This document shows, in pieces, positions 42,365 through 52,846 of a stretch of DNA of 64,000 nt. Every line of letters starts with the position of its first letter. Positions within the stretch are counted from its first letter, which is position 1. The stretch covers positions 62,001 to 126,000 of the forward strand of contig JADKIE010000001.1 of assembly GCA_016721385.1 (NCBI GenBank), in the 5' to 3' direction. The translations under genes and the position numbers were made by a program. The DNA comes from Chitinophagaceae bacterium (GTDB lineage Bacteria > Bacteroidota > Bacteroidia > Chitinophagales > Chitinophagaceae). The notes below the pieces were generated by a model. The model saw only the letters and a list, made by a program, of their open reading frames with translations, was not told the origin of the DNA and ran no database searches.

Positions 42365-42797
42365 GTGAAAAATTTATACTTGCTGCTTTTATACTAATTA
42401 CAGGCGTTGCCAAAGCTCAAAAAATTGACAGTATTTATGTAAATCTTTACACAGATAGCCTTAAAAAGGCACTTATAATTACATTAATGTAGATGGATTG
42501 ATGAGTAACGGCAAATACATTCCATTAGATAGCACACATTTAATTTTTACTGCTTCGTATGCAACATTTAAAGGCAATTCGCTTTTTATTCCCTGGGATT
42601 TTAAAGCGCCTAAAGTAACCATACATGTGGCTTTAAGAAACAATCCTGCCATTTATAAGCAATTTGATATTTGGGTAAAAACTACAGATAATAACGGCAA
42701 ACTAAAAACGGCCGATGAAATACTAAACGATATGCAAAAAGCCTCACCTGCAAAGAAAAAGAAAAAAGGAATATTTGGTAGCAGTCAAAGCGCCTGA
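42365..42797 (+). CDS. Small secreted protein of unknown function, two indels
   Basis: A GTG at 42365 starts VKNLYLLLFILITGVAKAQK, a signal peptide, once a T is restored near 42391-42394. A second A restored at about 42465-42469 gives SLKKGTYNYINVDGLMSNGK and joins the intact C-terminal part (LMSNGKYIPLDSTHLIF through KKKKKGIFG). The restored protein has about 145 residues, is mostly beta and ends in a short Lys-rich tail. No family recognised. The start is uncertain, as no ATG is available. Confidence 0.6.
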
Positions 42798-42809
42798 TAC
42801 ATAAAAGTA

Positions 42810-42850
42810 AAATGCCCGGTTTATCTAAAAAGATTTACCGGGCATTTTTG
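42810..42850. terminator. Bidirectional terminator between convergent genes
   Basis: AAATGCCCGGT (42810-42820) pairs with ACCGGGCATTT (42837-42847); an inner ATCT/AGAT pair extends it. T-rich stretches flank both sides. Confidence 0.88.
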
Positions 42851-42878
42851 TAATATGGTTAAAAAGCATCAGGCCACG

Positions 42879-43533
42879 TTATGCAAACTTTTTAGCATCT
42901 TCTAAAAACTGAGCTAACCCAATATCGGTTAAGGGATGTTTTAGCAATCCTAATATTGAACTTAAAGGACAGGTACAAACATCTGCACCAGCCTCGGCAC
43001 AATTAATTATATGATTTGGATAACGAATGCTTGCAGCCAAAATTTCGGTTTTAAAACCTTGCACATTAAATATTTGGCGTATTTGATGTATTAACAACAT
43101 GCCGTCCCAACCACTGTCATCTACTCTTCCAATAAATGGCGAAACATACGTTGCACCTGCTTTTGCAGCTAAAATAGCTTGTCCGGCAGAGAATATTAAA
43201 GTACAGTTGGTTTTAATACCATTTTCAGTAAACCACTTTATGGCTTTAATTCCATCTTTTATCATGGGTACTTTTACAACAATATTGGGATGAATAGCCG
43301 AAAGTTTTTTGCCTTCGGCAATGATGCCTTCAAAATCGGTAGAAATTACTTCGGCACTAATATCACCATCTACCATTTCACAAATGGTTTTATAGTGAGC
43401 CATTACAGCTTCTTCGCCTTTAATGCCTTCTTTAGCCATTAATGACGGGTTAGTGGTAACACCATCTAAAACACCTAAATCGTTGCGCTTCTTTAATTTG
43501 AGCCAAATTGGCTGTGTCTATAAAAAATTTCAT
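42879..43533 (-). CDS. Transaldolase (fructose-6-phosphate aldolase-type), one indel
   Basis: Transfers or splits a three-carbon unit in the pentose phosphate pathway. ATG at 43533 gives MKFFIDTANLAQIKEA; after removal of one base near 43486 this continues as NDLGVLDGVTTNPSLMAKEG, the family's opening. The Schiff-base lysine is in VVKVPMIKDG, followed by TNCTLIFSAGQAILAAKAGA and YVSPFIGRVDD. At about 218 residues it matches the short TalC/FSA subfamily. The substrate (transaldolase or fructose-6-phosphate aldolase) is not resolved. Confidence 0.92.
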
Positions 43534-43587
43534 ATACCCAAACCCCATAATGGAGCTTTATTTAATTTGTTAAAAAAACATTTCGGG

Positions 43588-43595
43588 CAAAAATA
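43588..43595 (-). promoter_or_regulatory. -7 box TATTTTTG for transaldolase
   Basis: TAnnTTTG on the minus strand, 54 bases upstream of the transaldolase ATG. Confidence 0.35.
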
Positions 43596-43695
43596 TAATA
43601 ATTACAATACTGAATTAGAAAATACTTATACATTTTAATTAACAAAAAGATGTTTGAAACGTTCGAAATAAAGTCGCTTTGGAGGTTATGGGCAT

Positions 43696-43800
43696 AAAAA
43701 ATGGCAAGTTACTTACATCGCACCGCTCAACCATCTACCCTTGCTATCTTCCGATCCTGGGGGAGTTCAACAGGAGCTGGTCGTATAAGACTTGCCGATG
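43696..43800 (-). ncRNA. ffs: Signal recognition particle RNA (small bacterial SRP RNA)
   Basis: Read on the minus strand, GGCAAGT at 43796-43790 pairs with ACTTGCC at 43709-43703 to close a hairpin of about 94 nt. The tip has the conserved GAACTCCCCCAGGATC-GGAA-GATAGCAAGGGTA pattern, that is the NG-loop and GGAA tetraloop bound by Ffh. GGTTGAGCGGTGCGATG follows, as in other SRP RNAs of this phylum. TTTTTT directly after the closing stem acts as terminator. The plus-strand reading frame over it is not a gene. Ffh and FtsY are elsewhere. Confidence 0.92.
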
Positions 43801-43808
43801 CAAAGATA
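43801..43808 (-). promoter_or_regulatory. -7 box TATCTTTG for the SRP RNA
   Basis: Exact TAnnTTTG immediately upstream of the RNA 5' end on the minus strand; the mature RNA would start a few bases downstream. Confidence 0.65.
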
Positions 43809-43872
43809 AGGAAATTGTGCTAAAAATTGAAAGTAAGAATATCGTAATCAATCAAGTATCTAATACCCATCA

Positions 43873-45225
43873 TTAAAAACTCAACCCCGGCCTGTCTGTT
43901 CTGGTGCTTACTTGTGTTACTCCAATCAATTGGTCGGTTCTGTCGGCAAAAGCTTTGTAGTACATTAAAATAGTATAGGTATTTTCTGTTTCCCAATTAT
44001 CTCCTTCTAATTCTCTTTTATCGTTAGGGTTATTTTTATCAACTGCTAAATAGGCGTAATTGTAGTATCCTTGTTTTAAATAAGTTGAAACTTCATATTT
44101 ACCCGTTTCTGTATTAAAAGCCATTTTGGTTTTATCGCTTTGCTCATAATTGGTTAGCTGCCCAATCAGGTAAATATCCTTATTAGTGTAAGGTTGGCCG
44201 TTAGGCGACGCTAAACTAAATTTAACAGTGGCATAATCGCCCTGCCAATATGGGTTAATTGATTCGTAAGTAGCAACTAAATACATACCATTTAAATCTG
44301 CAAAATACACATAACGCTGGCTGCTTCTGTCAATATCCGTCTTAACAAAAATATCGGTAGATGTTTTATGGTATGTTGCACTGTCAACTCTATCTGTTTG
44401 AAAGCGAAAACTCCGTAAATCAAGCCAGCGCCACTCTTTACCGCCTGCGAATAAAGAACTGTTTTCCGAATTATACTCCAAATTATTTCCCCGTACAAAG
44501 GTGGGAGCAATATCTTTTTGAGCATTATCCCAGCGGTTATTTTGCAAAATAACCACTTTAACTTGTTGTGCAGCGCTAAACGAATTTATACCGGTAATAT
44601 TTGCTGTAAATAGCAATTTTTGATGTGTACGAAAAAGATTGGCAGTAAAGGGTTGCACCACTTGTGCAGTAATTAGCGCCTTACTATCCGTTACTAAAAA
44701 ACGTTTTACAAAAACCAATTTAGATGTATCCCCATCTAAAAAGACCTTTAGCAAATAGTTACCCGATAAAGTTGGAACCATATTTCTTTCGGGTAATACT
44801 GCCTGATAATGTGTGTATTTTGTAAAAGCAATAGATGAGTATCTGTATGTAGTAATTCGTTGCTGTGTAAACCCTTTTAAATATGTAAACGGGCTCACAT
44901 CTACCTTATTCCAATTATAATCGCAAAGCTGAAAAGTGTAATAATAGCTTTTTACATTGCTTTCCATATCATCAAAATGAAGTTCCAATTGATCACCACT
45001 ATTTAAATGATACAATGGCATTCCTTGTTGATTATTGTAGCTGTGAAAACGTATTGATTGGATGTAGGGCTTATTTACAATTTCTACGTGTTGGGCAAAA
45101 ATGCTATTGAAAAAAAAGCATAAAAAAATGGCAATTAACTTTGCTTTGGGGGTAATCAGCATTTGTTCGTTTTTCATCATTGTTGCGTCGCACTCTTGTA
45201 CAGTTGTACTATTTTCTACATTCAT
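43873..45225 (-). CDS. Type IX secretion plug protein (DUF5103)
   Basis: A 450-residue periplasm-facing protein whose family (DUF5103, Plug) closes the SprA translocon pore in the absence of substrate. Characteristic segments are KPYIQSIRFHSYNNQQGMPL near residue 52, YYYTFQLCDYNWNKVDVSPF near 95, SGNYLLKVFLDGDTSKLVF near 155 and VYFADLNGMYLVATYESINP near 315. Signal peptide KAKLIAIFLCFFFNSIFAQ. Start uncertain: the first ATG is 45225, but residues about 8-15 come from a dispersed 22-bp repeat, and ATG at 45177 also fits. Other T9SS genes are not in the window. Confidence 0.85.
   Translation of the reverse strand: MNVENSTTVQECDATMMKNEQMLITPKAKLIAIFLCFFFNSIFAQHVEIVNKPYIQSIRFHSYNNQQGMPLYHLNSGDQLELHFDDMESNVKSYYYTFQLCDYNWNKVDVSPFTYLKGFTQQRITTYRYSSIAFTKYTHYQAVLPERNMVPTLSGNYLLKVFLDGDTSKLVFVKRFLVTDSKALITAQVVQPFTANLFRTHQKLLFTANITGINSFSAAQQVKVVILQNNRWDNAQKDIAPTFVRGNNLEYNSENSSLFAGGKEWRWLDLRSFRFQTDRVDSATYHKTSTDIFVKTDIDRSSQRYVYFADLNGMYLVATYESINPYWQGDYATVKFSLASPNGQPYTNKDIYLIGQLTNYEQSDKTKMAFNTETGKYEVSTYLKQGYYNYAYLAVDKNNPNDKRELEGDNWETENTYTILMYYKAFADRTDQLIGVTQVSTRTDRPGLSF
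45182..45203 (+). repeat. Dispersed 22-bp element, copy B
   Basis: Matches GTTGYGTCRCWCWCTTGTAC (copies at 5944 and 60391). Lies at the 5' end of the plug gene and about 80 bp before the divergent permease. Confidence 0.55.
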
Positions 45226-45253
45226 TATATTATATTAAATCGTTTAAATAAAA

Positions 45254-45261
45254 TACTTTTG
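45254..45261 (+). promoter_or_regulatory. -7 box TACTTTTG for the permease
   Basis: Exact TAnnTTTG, 16 bases before the ATG at 45278. Confidence 0.5.
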
Positions 45262-45277
45262 TAAGATACCAAAAAAT

Positions 45278-46468
45278 ATGCCATTGAATGTATCGGCCTT
45301 TATAGCAAAACGCATTGCTTTTAAAAGTAACAAAACTTTTTCGGCGTTTATAATACGGCTGGCAATTGCAGCCACTACCATAAGTGTAGCTGTAATGATT
45401 GTAGCGTTAAGTTTTGTAAACGGTTTTCAGCAGGTTATTAGTAATAAAGTATTTAGCTTTTGGGGGCATATAAGAGTACAACAAGATATTGCCGATAAAG
45501 TTAGTGTTGCAGAAGAATATCCTATTTATCAAAACGATACCGTAGAAAGTTACTTAAAAAAATTACCGCAAATTATAAGTGTAGAGCGCTACGCCACAAA
45601 ATCGGCTATTATTAAAGGCGGCAACAACATAGAAAGTGTTTTGCTAAAAGGCATCGACTCTTCATTTAATCAAAACAGGCTAAATGCTTTTCTTAAAGAA
45701 GGAAAGTGGGTATCCTTTGCCGATAGTGGCTACAGTAAAGAAATAAATTTATCTACTTATACAGCCAATCAATTACAAATAAAAGTAAGCGATAGTTTGC
45801 TTGTTTTCTTTTTTAGAGAAGATGGCAGTAAAACAGCCCGTAAACTAAAAGTTGCCGGTTTATACAAAACATCCATTGAAGAATACGACAGAAATTTTGG
45901 CATTTGCGACATAAATTTAATTCGCAGATTAAACCTTTGGCAACCCAACCAAATTGGTGGTTACGAGTTATTTTTAAGGATTACAAACAAACGGATAGTG
46001 TTAGCAGCCTGATTTATGAAGGATTGCCTCAAAGCTGGTACAGCCGTATCATAAAAGAGATTTATCCCAATATTTTGGATTTGCTTAATCTGCAAAACGA
46101 TATTAAAAATTATTTATTAATCTTAATGCTTGTTGTTGCTGTTGTAAATTTAATAACCTGCTTAATCATTTTAGTTTTAGAGCGTACTAAAATGATAGGC
46201 ATTTTAAAAGCCGTTGGTACAAGCAATTGGGATATTCAAAAAATATTTTTATACAATACTTTCATTATTTCGGTAACAGGTGTGGTTTTAGGCACTTTAC
46301 TTGGCTTAGGCATTTACTTATTATATGGCAAGGGCACATGCCAGCGTAGTTTGGTGGCAGGTACTTTTGGTTTGCGGAGGTACTTTAGCAATTTGCTTTG
46401 CAACTCTTATTATTCCCACTCTATTAATTAGAAAGATACAACCTGTTAAGGCAATACAGTTTAGTTAG
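45278..46468 (+). CDS. LolE/FtsX-like ABC permease, at least two indels
   Basis: A membrane permease of the lipoprotein-release/MacB type: an N-terminal membrane helix ([23 protein letters not shown]), a large periplasmic domain ([16 protein letters not shown]), then membrane segments [20 protein letters not shown] and [21 protein letters not shown] base missing near 45979 shifts the frame (YELFLKDYKQTD after repair). A second break lies near 46330-46350; beyond it the correct frame reads [20 protein letters not shown] and ends [15 protein letters not shown] at 46468. The loop between those two segments is shorter than usual. The ATP-binding partner is not in this window. Confidence 0.8.
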
Positions 46469-47207
46469 CAAATATGCGATAGTATTATCCCCGTTGCCAC
46501 AGCTGCATTTAACGACTCTGCTCCACCTTTTTTGGGTATGGTAATCCTTTCGTCTACCAAATTCATTACATCTTCACTAATACCTTTGCCTTCATTTCCA
46601 ATTATTATTATTGCCTCATGTATTTGATTTAAGGCAGAAACAGTTTTTCCGTTTAATGCTGCAGCATATTTTTTATGTTTTTGTTGTCTGCAAGCCAATT
46701 TATCAAATCGGTATAAATAACATTTACTCGTGCCAAACTACCCATTGTGCTTTGTACCACTTTAGGGTTGTAAATATCTGCACAATTAGTAGAGCATACA
46801 ATATTTTGCACACCAAACCAATCGGCATTACGAATAATGGTACCCAAATTCCCCGGATCCTGAATGGCATCCATCATCAATGTAATTTTTTCTTTTGTAT
46901 CAAAATACTGGCTTTGAGTAGATTTATAAAACACTGCCAAAACCTGATTTGGCGTAGTTAAGGCTGATATTTTTTCTAACTCAAAATCTTTTACCTCTAT
47001 TTTCTCTATATGATTATGCTTTTGTAATGAACTTTCATTAGCCCCAAACCAACTTTGCAATGCAAATAGTTGCCTGCATTCAAATTTTGAAGCATTTAGC
47101 AGCTCCAAAACTACCTTTGTACCTTCGGCAATAAAAACACCATATTCATCTCTAAATTTTTTATGGTGTAAACTTTGAATATATTTGGTATGTGTTTTGC
47201 TAAACAT
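46465..47207 (-). CDS. TrmH/SpoU-type RNA 2'-O-methyltransferase, one indel
   Basis: SAM-dependent RNA ribose methyltransferase with the SPOUT trefoil knot. Motif 1 [19 protein letters not shown], motif 2 [15 protein letters not shown] and motif 3 [20 protein letters not shown] are clear. The N-terminal L30e-like domain ([13 protein letters not shown]) binds RNA. The reading breaks near 46680 (five A for six), which gives [15 protein letters not shown] after repair; total about 248 residues. The tail overlaps the permease stop by a few bases in convergent order. The target position in rRNA is not predictable. Confidence 0.88.
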
Positions 47208-47249
47208 AATAGCTTATTAAAATTTATGGCCCTTATAACCTTCAATAAA

Positions 47250-49641
47250 ATGTTTTTTTTCAAGCACTTGAAATATGTGTTTTTTATTTCTGTTTTACTT
47301 TCGGCATAAAATATCAAAAAGGAAAACCTTTTGTTGCCAAAAACACCATCGAAGTTAAGGAAGGAAATTTTACTAAAGACGAAAGAAATTCTTTAAAGCA
47401 ACGTTTAAACGGTCAACTAGATGATAGCTCCAGAGTAAAAATAAAAGATGCTTTGTTTTTTTTACACTTTATTGATAAGCCTCCTGTATATGATAGCAAC
47501 TCTGCATCCTTATCTGCTAATAATATGAAAGCCTCCATGAGGCATTTGGGTTATTATGCTGCTACAGCTTCATTTAATGCAGATACTACAATGAAGTCAA
47601 GTCAAAAAAGAGTGCATGTTACATACCATATTAAAACTGGTAAACCCACATTAATAGATACTGTTGGTTATTTTCTTCGTAATCCAACTTTGCAAGAAAT
47701 TACTAGAGAAAATTTAAGCAAATCTTTATTGCTTAAAAATAATCCGGTAACAAAAGCTTCTGTTTTAGGCGAAGTAAGCCGTTTGGTAGAATTGTACCGA
47801 AATAACGGCTATTACAAATTTACTGCCGATGAATTAAAAGTACGTGGAGATACATCTATTGAAGCGTTAACAACAATTAGCGATGATCCGTTTGAACAAT
47901 TGCAGTTATTGGCACAAGCCCAGGCGAAAAGAGATTCGCCTACTATTAAAATGGCAATAGTTTTAAACCCTCCTGCAGATAGTAGTAAAATAAAACAATT
48001 CTATATTAATAATATTTACATTTTACCCGATTATCAACCAGGCGATTCGCTAAGCGACCCAACACTTACCGAACGAGTTACAGAAAACTGCATAGTGCGG
48101 TATCACAATAAATTATTTAGAACAAATTTTTTAGCTCAAAGTATGTTTCTAAAAAAAGGCAATTTATACAGTCAGGCAGATTATTATAAGTCGTTAGGCA
48201 GCTATAGTAAAATGGGTGTATGGCAAAATACCAATATACAAATTGTAGAAGTTAAGGATAGTGCTAATAAAATTGATGTGATTGTGCAATTGATTCCCGG
48301 GAAAAAGTACACATTTGAAGCCGGCATAGATGCCAGTTTTTCTACCAACAGTAACACAAATACTGTTACATCTTACAATGCCGGAAGTTTACTTGGTTTA
48401 AGTGGCAATTTGTCTATTACAAACAGAAATGTGCATAAAGAAGCAATTAAAATGATTAATGCAATTAGAGGTGGTGTAGAAATAAATTTAAACTCAAATA
48501 ACAGAACCTCCGGTAGTGCAGTAAACTCTAATGAGCTTAGCTATACAAACAATATTGTTTTCCCCCGATTTATTTTTCCGGTAAAAAAATACAATAATGA
48601 TAAGCGAATAATAAATTCCGAAACTTTTATAAACACCAACTTATCGTATATCAATCGTATAAATTTATTTAAATTACAATCAGTAAACTTTGCACTAGGC
48701 TATGCCTGGAGTAATTATAAGCAACGAAAGTGGAGTGTAAAACCTTTGTCTGTAGAGTTTGTTAGATTATATAATGAAACGCCAGAATTTTTAACTACGC
48801 TGCAACAAAACCCATTTTTAAAGTATTCCTTTAATACTTCATTAGTTGCCGGAATGAGTGCTAATTATTCCTCATTCAAAATAAATCCAAAACACAGTAA
48901 TAAACAACATAGTTTAAAATTAAATGTCGAAGAATCCGGCTTTCCTTTACTTCTTCCATTACGACAATTACATGTATTTGATAAATATTTACGCCAATTT
49001 ATAAAAGCTGATGTTGAGTACATACATTCCGTAAGTCTGCCAAAATCGGCGCTTGTATTTCGTTTATTCGGTGGCGTTGGTGTTTCGTCTAGAGGCGATA
49101 CTACACTTCCATTTTTAAACAATATTTTGCAGGCGGCTCTAATAGTATGAGAGGCTGGCCTGTACGTGGCATTGGCAGAGGATCGCAACCACTTTCGCAG
49201 TATGGTGTCAATAATTTTAACGATAGAACGGGAGATATTCAATTAGAAGGAAATTTTGAATATCGCTACGATATTGCTCAAATTATACCTAACACATTAA
49301 TTTTAAAAGGCGTTTTATTTGCCGATGCCGGAAATGTTTGGAATACCCGAAACTCAAAAAAAGATGGCAGTACAGATAGTGCACAATTTAAATTTAAAAA
49401 TATTTACAAAGAATTAGGCATTGCGGCCGGCACAGGCTTAAGGTTAGATTTTAATTACGTTGTTTTACGTTTTGATTTAGGATTTAGATTTAAGCGACCC
49501 GAAACAAGCAATGTAAATAGTGGCTGGAAAGTGCCGGCAATTGGATTTGATGATGTTTTTGGAAAACTATTTAAAAGTGAATATAAACAATGGCGTTACG
49601 AAAATATGAATTTTACAATTGGCCTTAGCTATCCTTTTTAA
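47250..49641 (+). CDS. BamA/TamA-family outer-membrane protein, two indels
   Basis: Membrane insertase family protein with N-terminal POTRA domains and a C-terminal 16-strand barrel. The start at 47250 (MFFFKHLKYVFFISVLLSA) plus one base near 47310 leads into KYQKGKPFVAKNTIEVKEGN. POTRA-type sequence runs to about residue 320; the barrel contains MRGWPVRGIGRGSQPLSQYG and a final strand NFTIGLSYPF with the aromatic C-terminus recognised by the Bam machinery. A base missing at about 49125 (T4 for T5) gives NNIFAGGSNSMRGWP when restored. The restored length is about 797 residues. It resembles TamA/Omp85 relatives rather than BamA itself. Confidence 0.8.
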
Positions 49642-49648
49642 CAGTCAG

Positions 49649-50419
49649 TTATTGATTTTGAGTAGCAATTGAATCCAAAAAAACATCCATCTCCATGGCG
49701 TTCTCAACATTACATTCGCCAATTTTAGTACGCCGCAAATTACTTAAATAGGCTCCGCAGCCCAGCATTTGACCAAAGTCATGTGCAATACTACGTATAT
49801 ACGTTCCGGTAGAGCAAGTTATTTTAAAATGTACAACAGGCAGTTCTACCTGTGTAATTTCAAAGCTATGTATTGTAATTTTTCTGGCTTTTAATTCCAC
49901 ATCTATACCTCTTCTGGCAAGTTCATATAAAGCAACTCCGTCCTTTTTTATGGCAGAATATATTGGTGGCATTTGCTCAATTTCGCCTATAAATTTGGGG
50001 ATGGTTTGCAGTAATAATTCATTGGTTACAAATGAATAATCTTTTGGTTGTTCGGGTTGGCTTTCCAAGTCGTATGTTGGTGTTACATGCCCCAAAATAA
50101 AAGCACCGGTGTACTCTTTTTCTTTAGCCATATAATCGTTTATTTTTTTAGTAAACTTACCTGTGCATATAATTAAAAGCCCTGTTGCCAAAGGATCTAA
50201 CGTTCCGGCATGCCCCACTTTTTTTATTCTGATACTGCCCCGTATTTTTCGTACCACATCAAACGATGTCCAATGTAAAGGCTTATCAATTAAAATAACC
50301 TTACCTTCTTCAAATTCCTTTTTCTTTTCATCGGATATATTTACAAACGATGTAACTGGTTTATCCGGCGCAGCTATTTTACTTGCATGCTTATATCGGT
50401 ATGTCTCTTTTTTTGACAA
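49649..50419 (-). CDS. truB: tRNA pseudouridine-55 synthase
   Basis: Makes pseudouridine 55 in the T-loop of tRNA. Motif II GHAGTLDPLATGLLIICTG carries catalytic Asp75; other family motifs are LIDKPLHWTSFDVVRK, PPIYSAIKKDGVALYELARRG and CSTGTYIRSIAHDFG. The 256 residues match the usual TruB length without a long PUA extension. Intact frame. Confidence 0.97.
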   Translation of the reverse strand: MSKKETYRYKHASKIAAPDKPVTSFVNISDEKKKEFEEGKVILIDKPLHWTSFDVVRKIRGSIRIKKVGHAGTLDPLATGLLIICTGKFTKKINDYMAKEKEYTGAFILGHVTPTYDLESQPEQPKDYSFVTNELLLQTIPKFIGEIEQMPPIYSAIKKDGVALYELARRGIDVELKARKITIHSFEITQVELPVVHFKITCSTGTYIRSIAHDFGQMLGCGAYLSNLRRTKIGECNVENAMEMDVFLDSIATQNQ

Positions 50420-50460
50420 AGAATAATTATTTTTTGATGTATAAATTTTGATAACAAATA

Positions 50461-50468
50461 CAAAGATA
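50461..50468 (-). promoter_or_regulatory. -7 box TATCTTTG for truB
   Basis: Exact TAnnTTTG on the minus strand, 41 bases upstream of the truB ATG. Confidence 0.45.
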
Positions 50469-50510
50469 GCAGGTTAAAATTCGATAAATTATAAATCACT
50501 AAACCTCAAC

Positions 50511-51852
50511 TTATATAGCTTGCCGTGCCTTCAATTCTAAATACTTATTTACTGCATTTATGGTAAGATGTTCGGGTGCCGTTAATACAGATAAGATTCC
50601 ATGCTTACTTAATTCCTTTACAATTAATCTTTTTTCGAATTCAAATTTTTCGGCAATGGTTTTTACATACACATCTTCTAAATTATTAACCTGTAAATGC
50701 GATAGTTGATGTAACTCGGTGTTTTCGAAAAATACTACCATAAGCAAATGGTATTTTGCGATGGATCGCAAATAATTTATTTGCCTTTTTAAACCCGACA
50801 GTGATTCAAAATTAGTGTACAACACAATTAGGCTACGATGCTTTATTTTACTGCGAATTTGCATATATAGCATTTCGTAGTCACTTTCCAAAAAAGCAGT
50901 TTCCTGATTGTATAATAACTGTAAAATATTTTCTCGTTGTATAGGCTTTTTGTCTGCAGCTATTAACGAGCCCATTCGGTTAGCAAAAGTCATTACGCCT
51001 ACTCTATCTTGTTTTTGTAAACAAACATTACTTAACACCAATGTACTGTTAATAGCATAATCTAAAAGTGTAAGTTGCTTAAATGGCATTTTCATTAACC
51101 GACCTTTATCAATAACGCAATATACCTGTTGGCTTTTTTCATCGGTATAGTTATTTACCATTAAGGTGCCTTTACGGGCTGTAGCTTTCCAGTTTATTGT
51201 ACGTCTGTCATCGCCTCTTACATATTCTTTAATTTGCTCAAACTCCATGCTATGGCCAAGTTTACGCATACGCTTATTGCCATACTCTGTTTGTATGGTT
51301 GTTTGCGACAACAACTCGTATTTACGCATTTGCATAAATGAAGGATACACCGGTACAGTAGCATTCGCTGCAATATTTGTACGGTATTGCAATAAACCCA
51401 ATAACGATTTTACATAAATAATAATTCTCCCAAAAGTATAGTTCCCTCTGGCCGTTGGACGCATATTGTAAATAATATTCTTTTGCTCATTGGCCTTTAA
51501 CCTGTACTTTAATTCAAAATCTCTTTTTTGAAACTGCAAAGGCAATTCATCTATCACCACTACATCTACTGTAAAACTCATATTATTTTTCACCTGCAAT
51601 TCAATTTTATTTACATCGCCGTTGCTAAGCCTATCTGCCATAATCCGTTTGGCAAATGGCGGTTTACTCAACATAAATAAAAACAAATAATCTATCAGTA
51701 TTAAAATAAAGAAAATCCAAAGTATTATTTTAGTGATAACAAATAAAGGCAGATAAAAAAAGATACAATGCATAACAAAATACACACTCCCGTAACCACA
51801 TAAAATCTGGTGGTTAAAATAAATTACCAATATATTTTTCAATTACACTCAC
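50511..51852 (-). CDS. DUF58 membrane protein of the MoxR operon, two compensating indels
   Basis: About 446 residues. The GTG at 51852 overlaps the moxR TAG by one base (TAGTG). Adding one T near 51815, and one more near 51760, yields TTRFYVVTGVCILLCIVSFF, the normal first membrane segment. The raw frame, starting with a TTG at 51842, instead reads a nonsense N-terminus. The core DUF58 motif GDDRRTINWKATARKGTLMV is at about residue 220, followed by a vWA-like region (VYCVIDKGRLM). Such proteins accompany MoxR ATPases in periplasmic protein assembly or stress; exact role unknown. Confidence 0.85.
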
Positions 51853-52829
51853 TATCTTGGCACTTGTATTGATTTTAAAATATTATCAATTAAATCATCC
51901 GTAGTTATCCCTTCCATTTCTTTTTCGGGTGTTAAAATAATGCGATGGCGTAATATATGTGGCGCCATTTCAACAATATCATCCGGTGTTACAAAATCTC
52001 TTCCCTTTATTGCCGCATTGGCTTTAGCACTACGTAAAATAGCCAGCGAAGCTCTTGGAGAAGCCCCCAGGTATAAAGATGGATTATTCCGGGTTTCATT
52101 TACAATAGCCGCAATAAACTCAATTAATTTAGGCTCAACAATTATTGACTGAATAATGTTGCGGTAATGCTTAATATCAATTGCCGAAATTACTTTTTGT
52201 ACATTATCCAACAGCTCTCCCTGTGATTTAGATTGTTGTGTATGTAAAATATTTATCTCTTCCTGTAAAGAAGGATATTTAACATCTATCTTAAATAAAA
52301 ATCTGTCTAACTGTGCTTCGTGTAAGCGATAGGTTCCTTCCTGTTCTATCGGGTTTTGTGTGGCCAGCACTATAAACGGAAGTTGCATTGGATGTGTAAC
52401 ACCATCTACTGTTACTTGTCTTTCTTCCATTACTTCAAACAAAGCGGCTTGTGTTTTTGCCGGCGCTCTGTTAATTTCATCTATTAATACAATATTGCTA
52501 AATATTGGGCCTTGTTTAAATCTAAAATCACCTTCTTTCGGGTTAAATACCGATGTGCCAATTACATCACTCGGCATTAGATCGGGTGTAAATTGCAACC
52601 GGGCAAAATCTACATCAATAATTTTTGCCATAAGTTTTGCCGTTAGTGTTTTAGCAACACCGGGTACACCTTCTATTAATACATGCCCATCGCAAAGTAA
52701 CCCTATAAGCAATAAGTCGACCATTTTATGCTGACCAATAATTACTTTAGCTATTTCGCTACGTACATCAAAAGCGGCACGGCTAAGGCCACTTAAATCT
52801 ATTCGTTGATGAAAAACATTTTCTTCCAT
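51852..52829 (-). CDS. MoxR-family AAA+ ATPase
   Basis: A 325-residue hexameric-type ATPase. Walker A is GVPGVAKT at 54-61 and Walker B NIVLIDEINRA at 112-122; the arginine-finger and sensor-2 region includes SPRASLAILRSAKANA. MoxR proteins activate or assemble partner complexes, often via vWA-domain proteins, which the DUF58 neighbour may supply. It is the fourth gene of the spoIIM-DUF4129-DUF4350-moxR-DUF58 operon. Confidence 0.95.
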   Translation of the reverse strand: MEENVFHQRIDLSGLSRAAFDVRSEIAKVIIGQHKMVDLLLIGLLCDGHVLIEGVPGVAKTLTAKLMAKIIDVDFARLQFTPDLMPSDVIGTSVFNPKEGDFRFKQGPIFSNIVLIDEINRAPAKTQAALFEVMEERQVTVDGVTHPMQLPFIVLATQNPIEQEGTYRLHEAQLDRFLFKIDVKYPSLQEEINILHTQQSKSQGELLDNVQKVISAIDIKHYRNIIQSIIVEPKLIEFIAAIVNETRNNPSLYLGASPRASLAILRSAKANAAIKGRDFVTPDDIVEMAPHILRHRIILTPEKEMEGITTDDLIDNILKSIQVPR

Positions 52830-52846
52830 AATGGAAATTTTTATTG

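Noticed and set aside
43679..43876. A 65-residue plus-strand reading frame
   Set aside because: It lies over the SRP RNA in the opposite direction and has no protein-like features.
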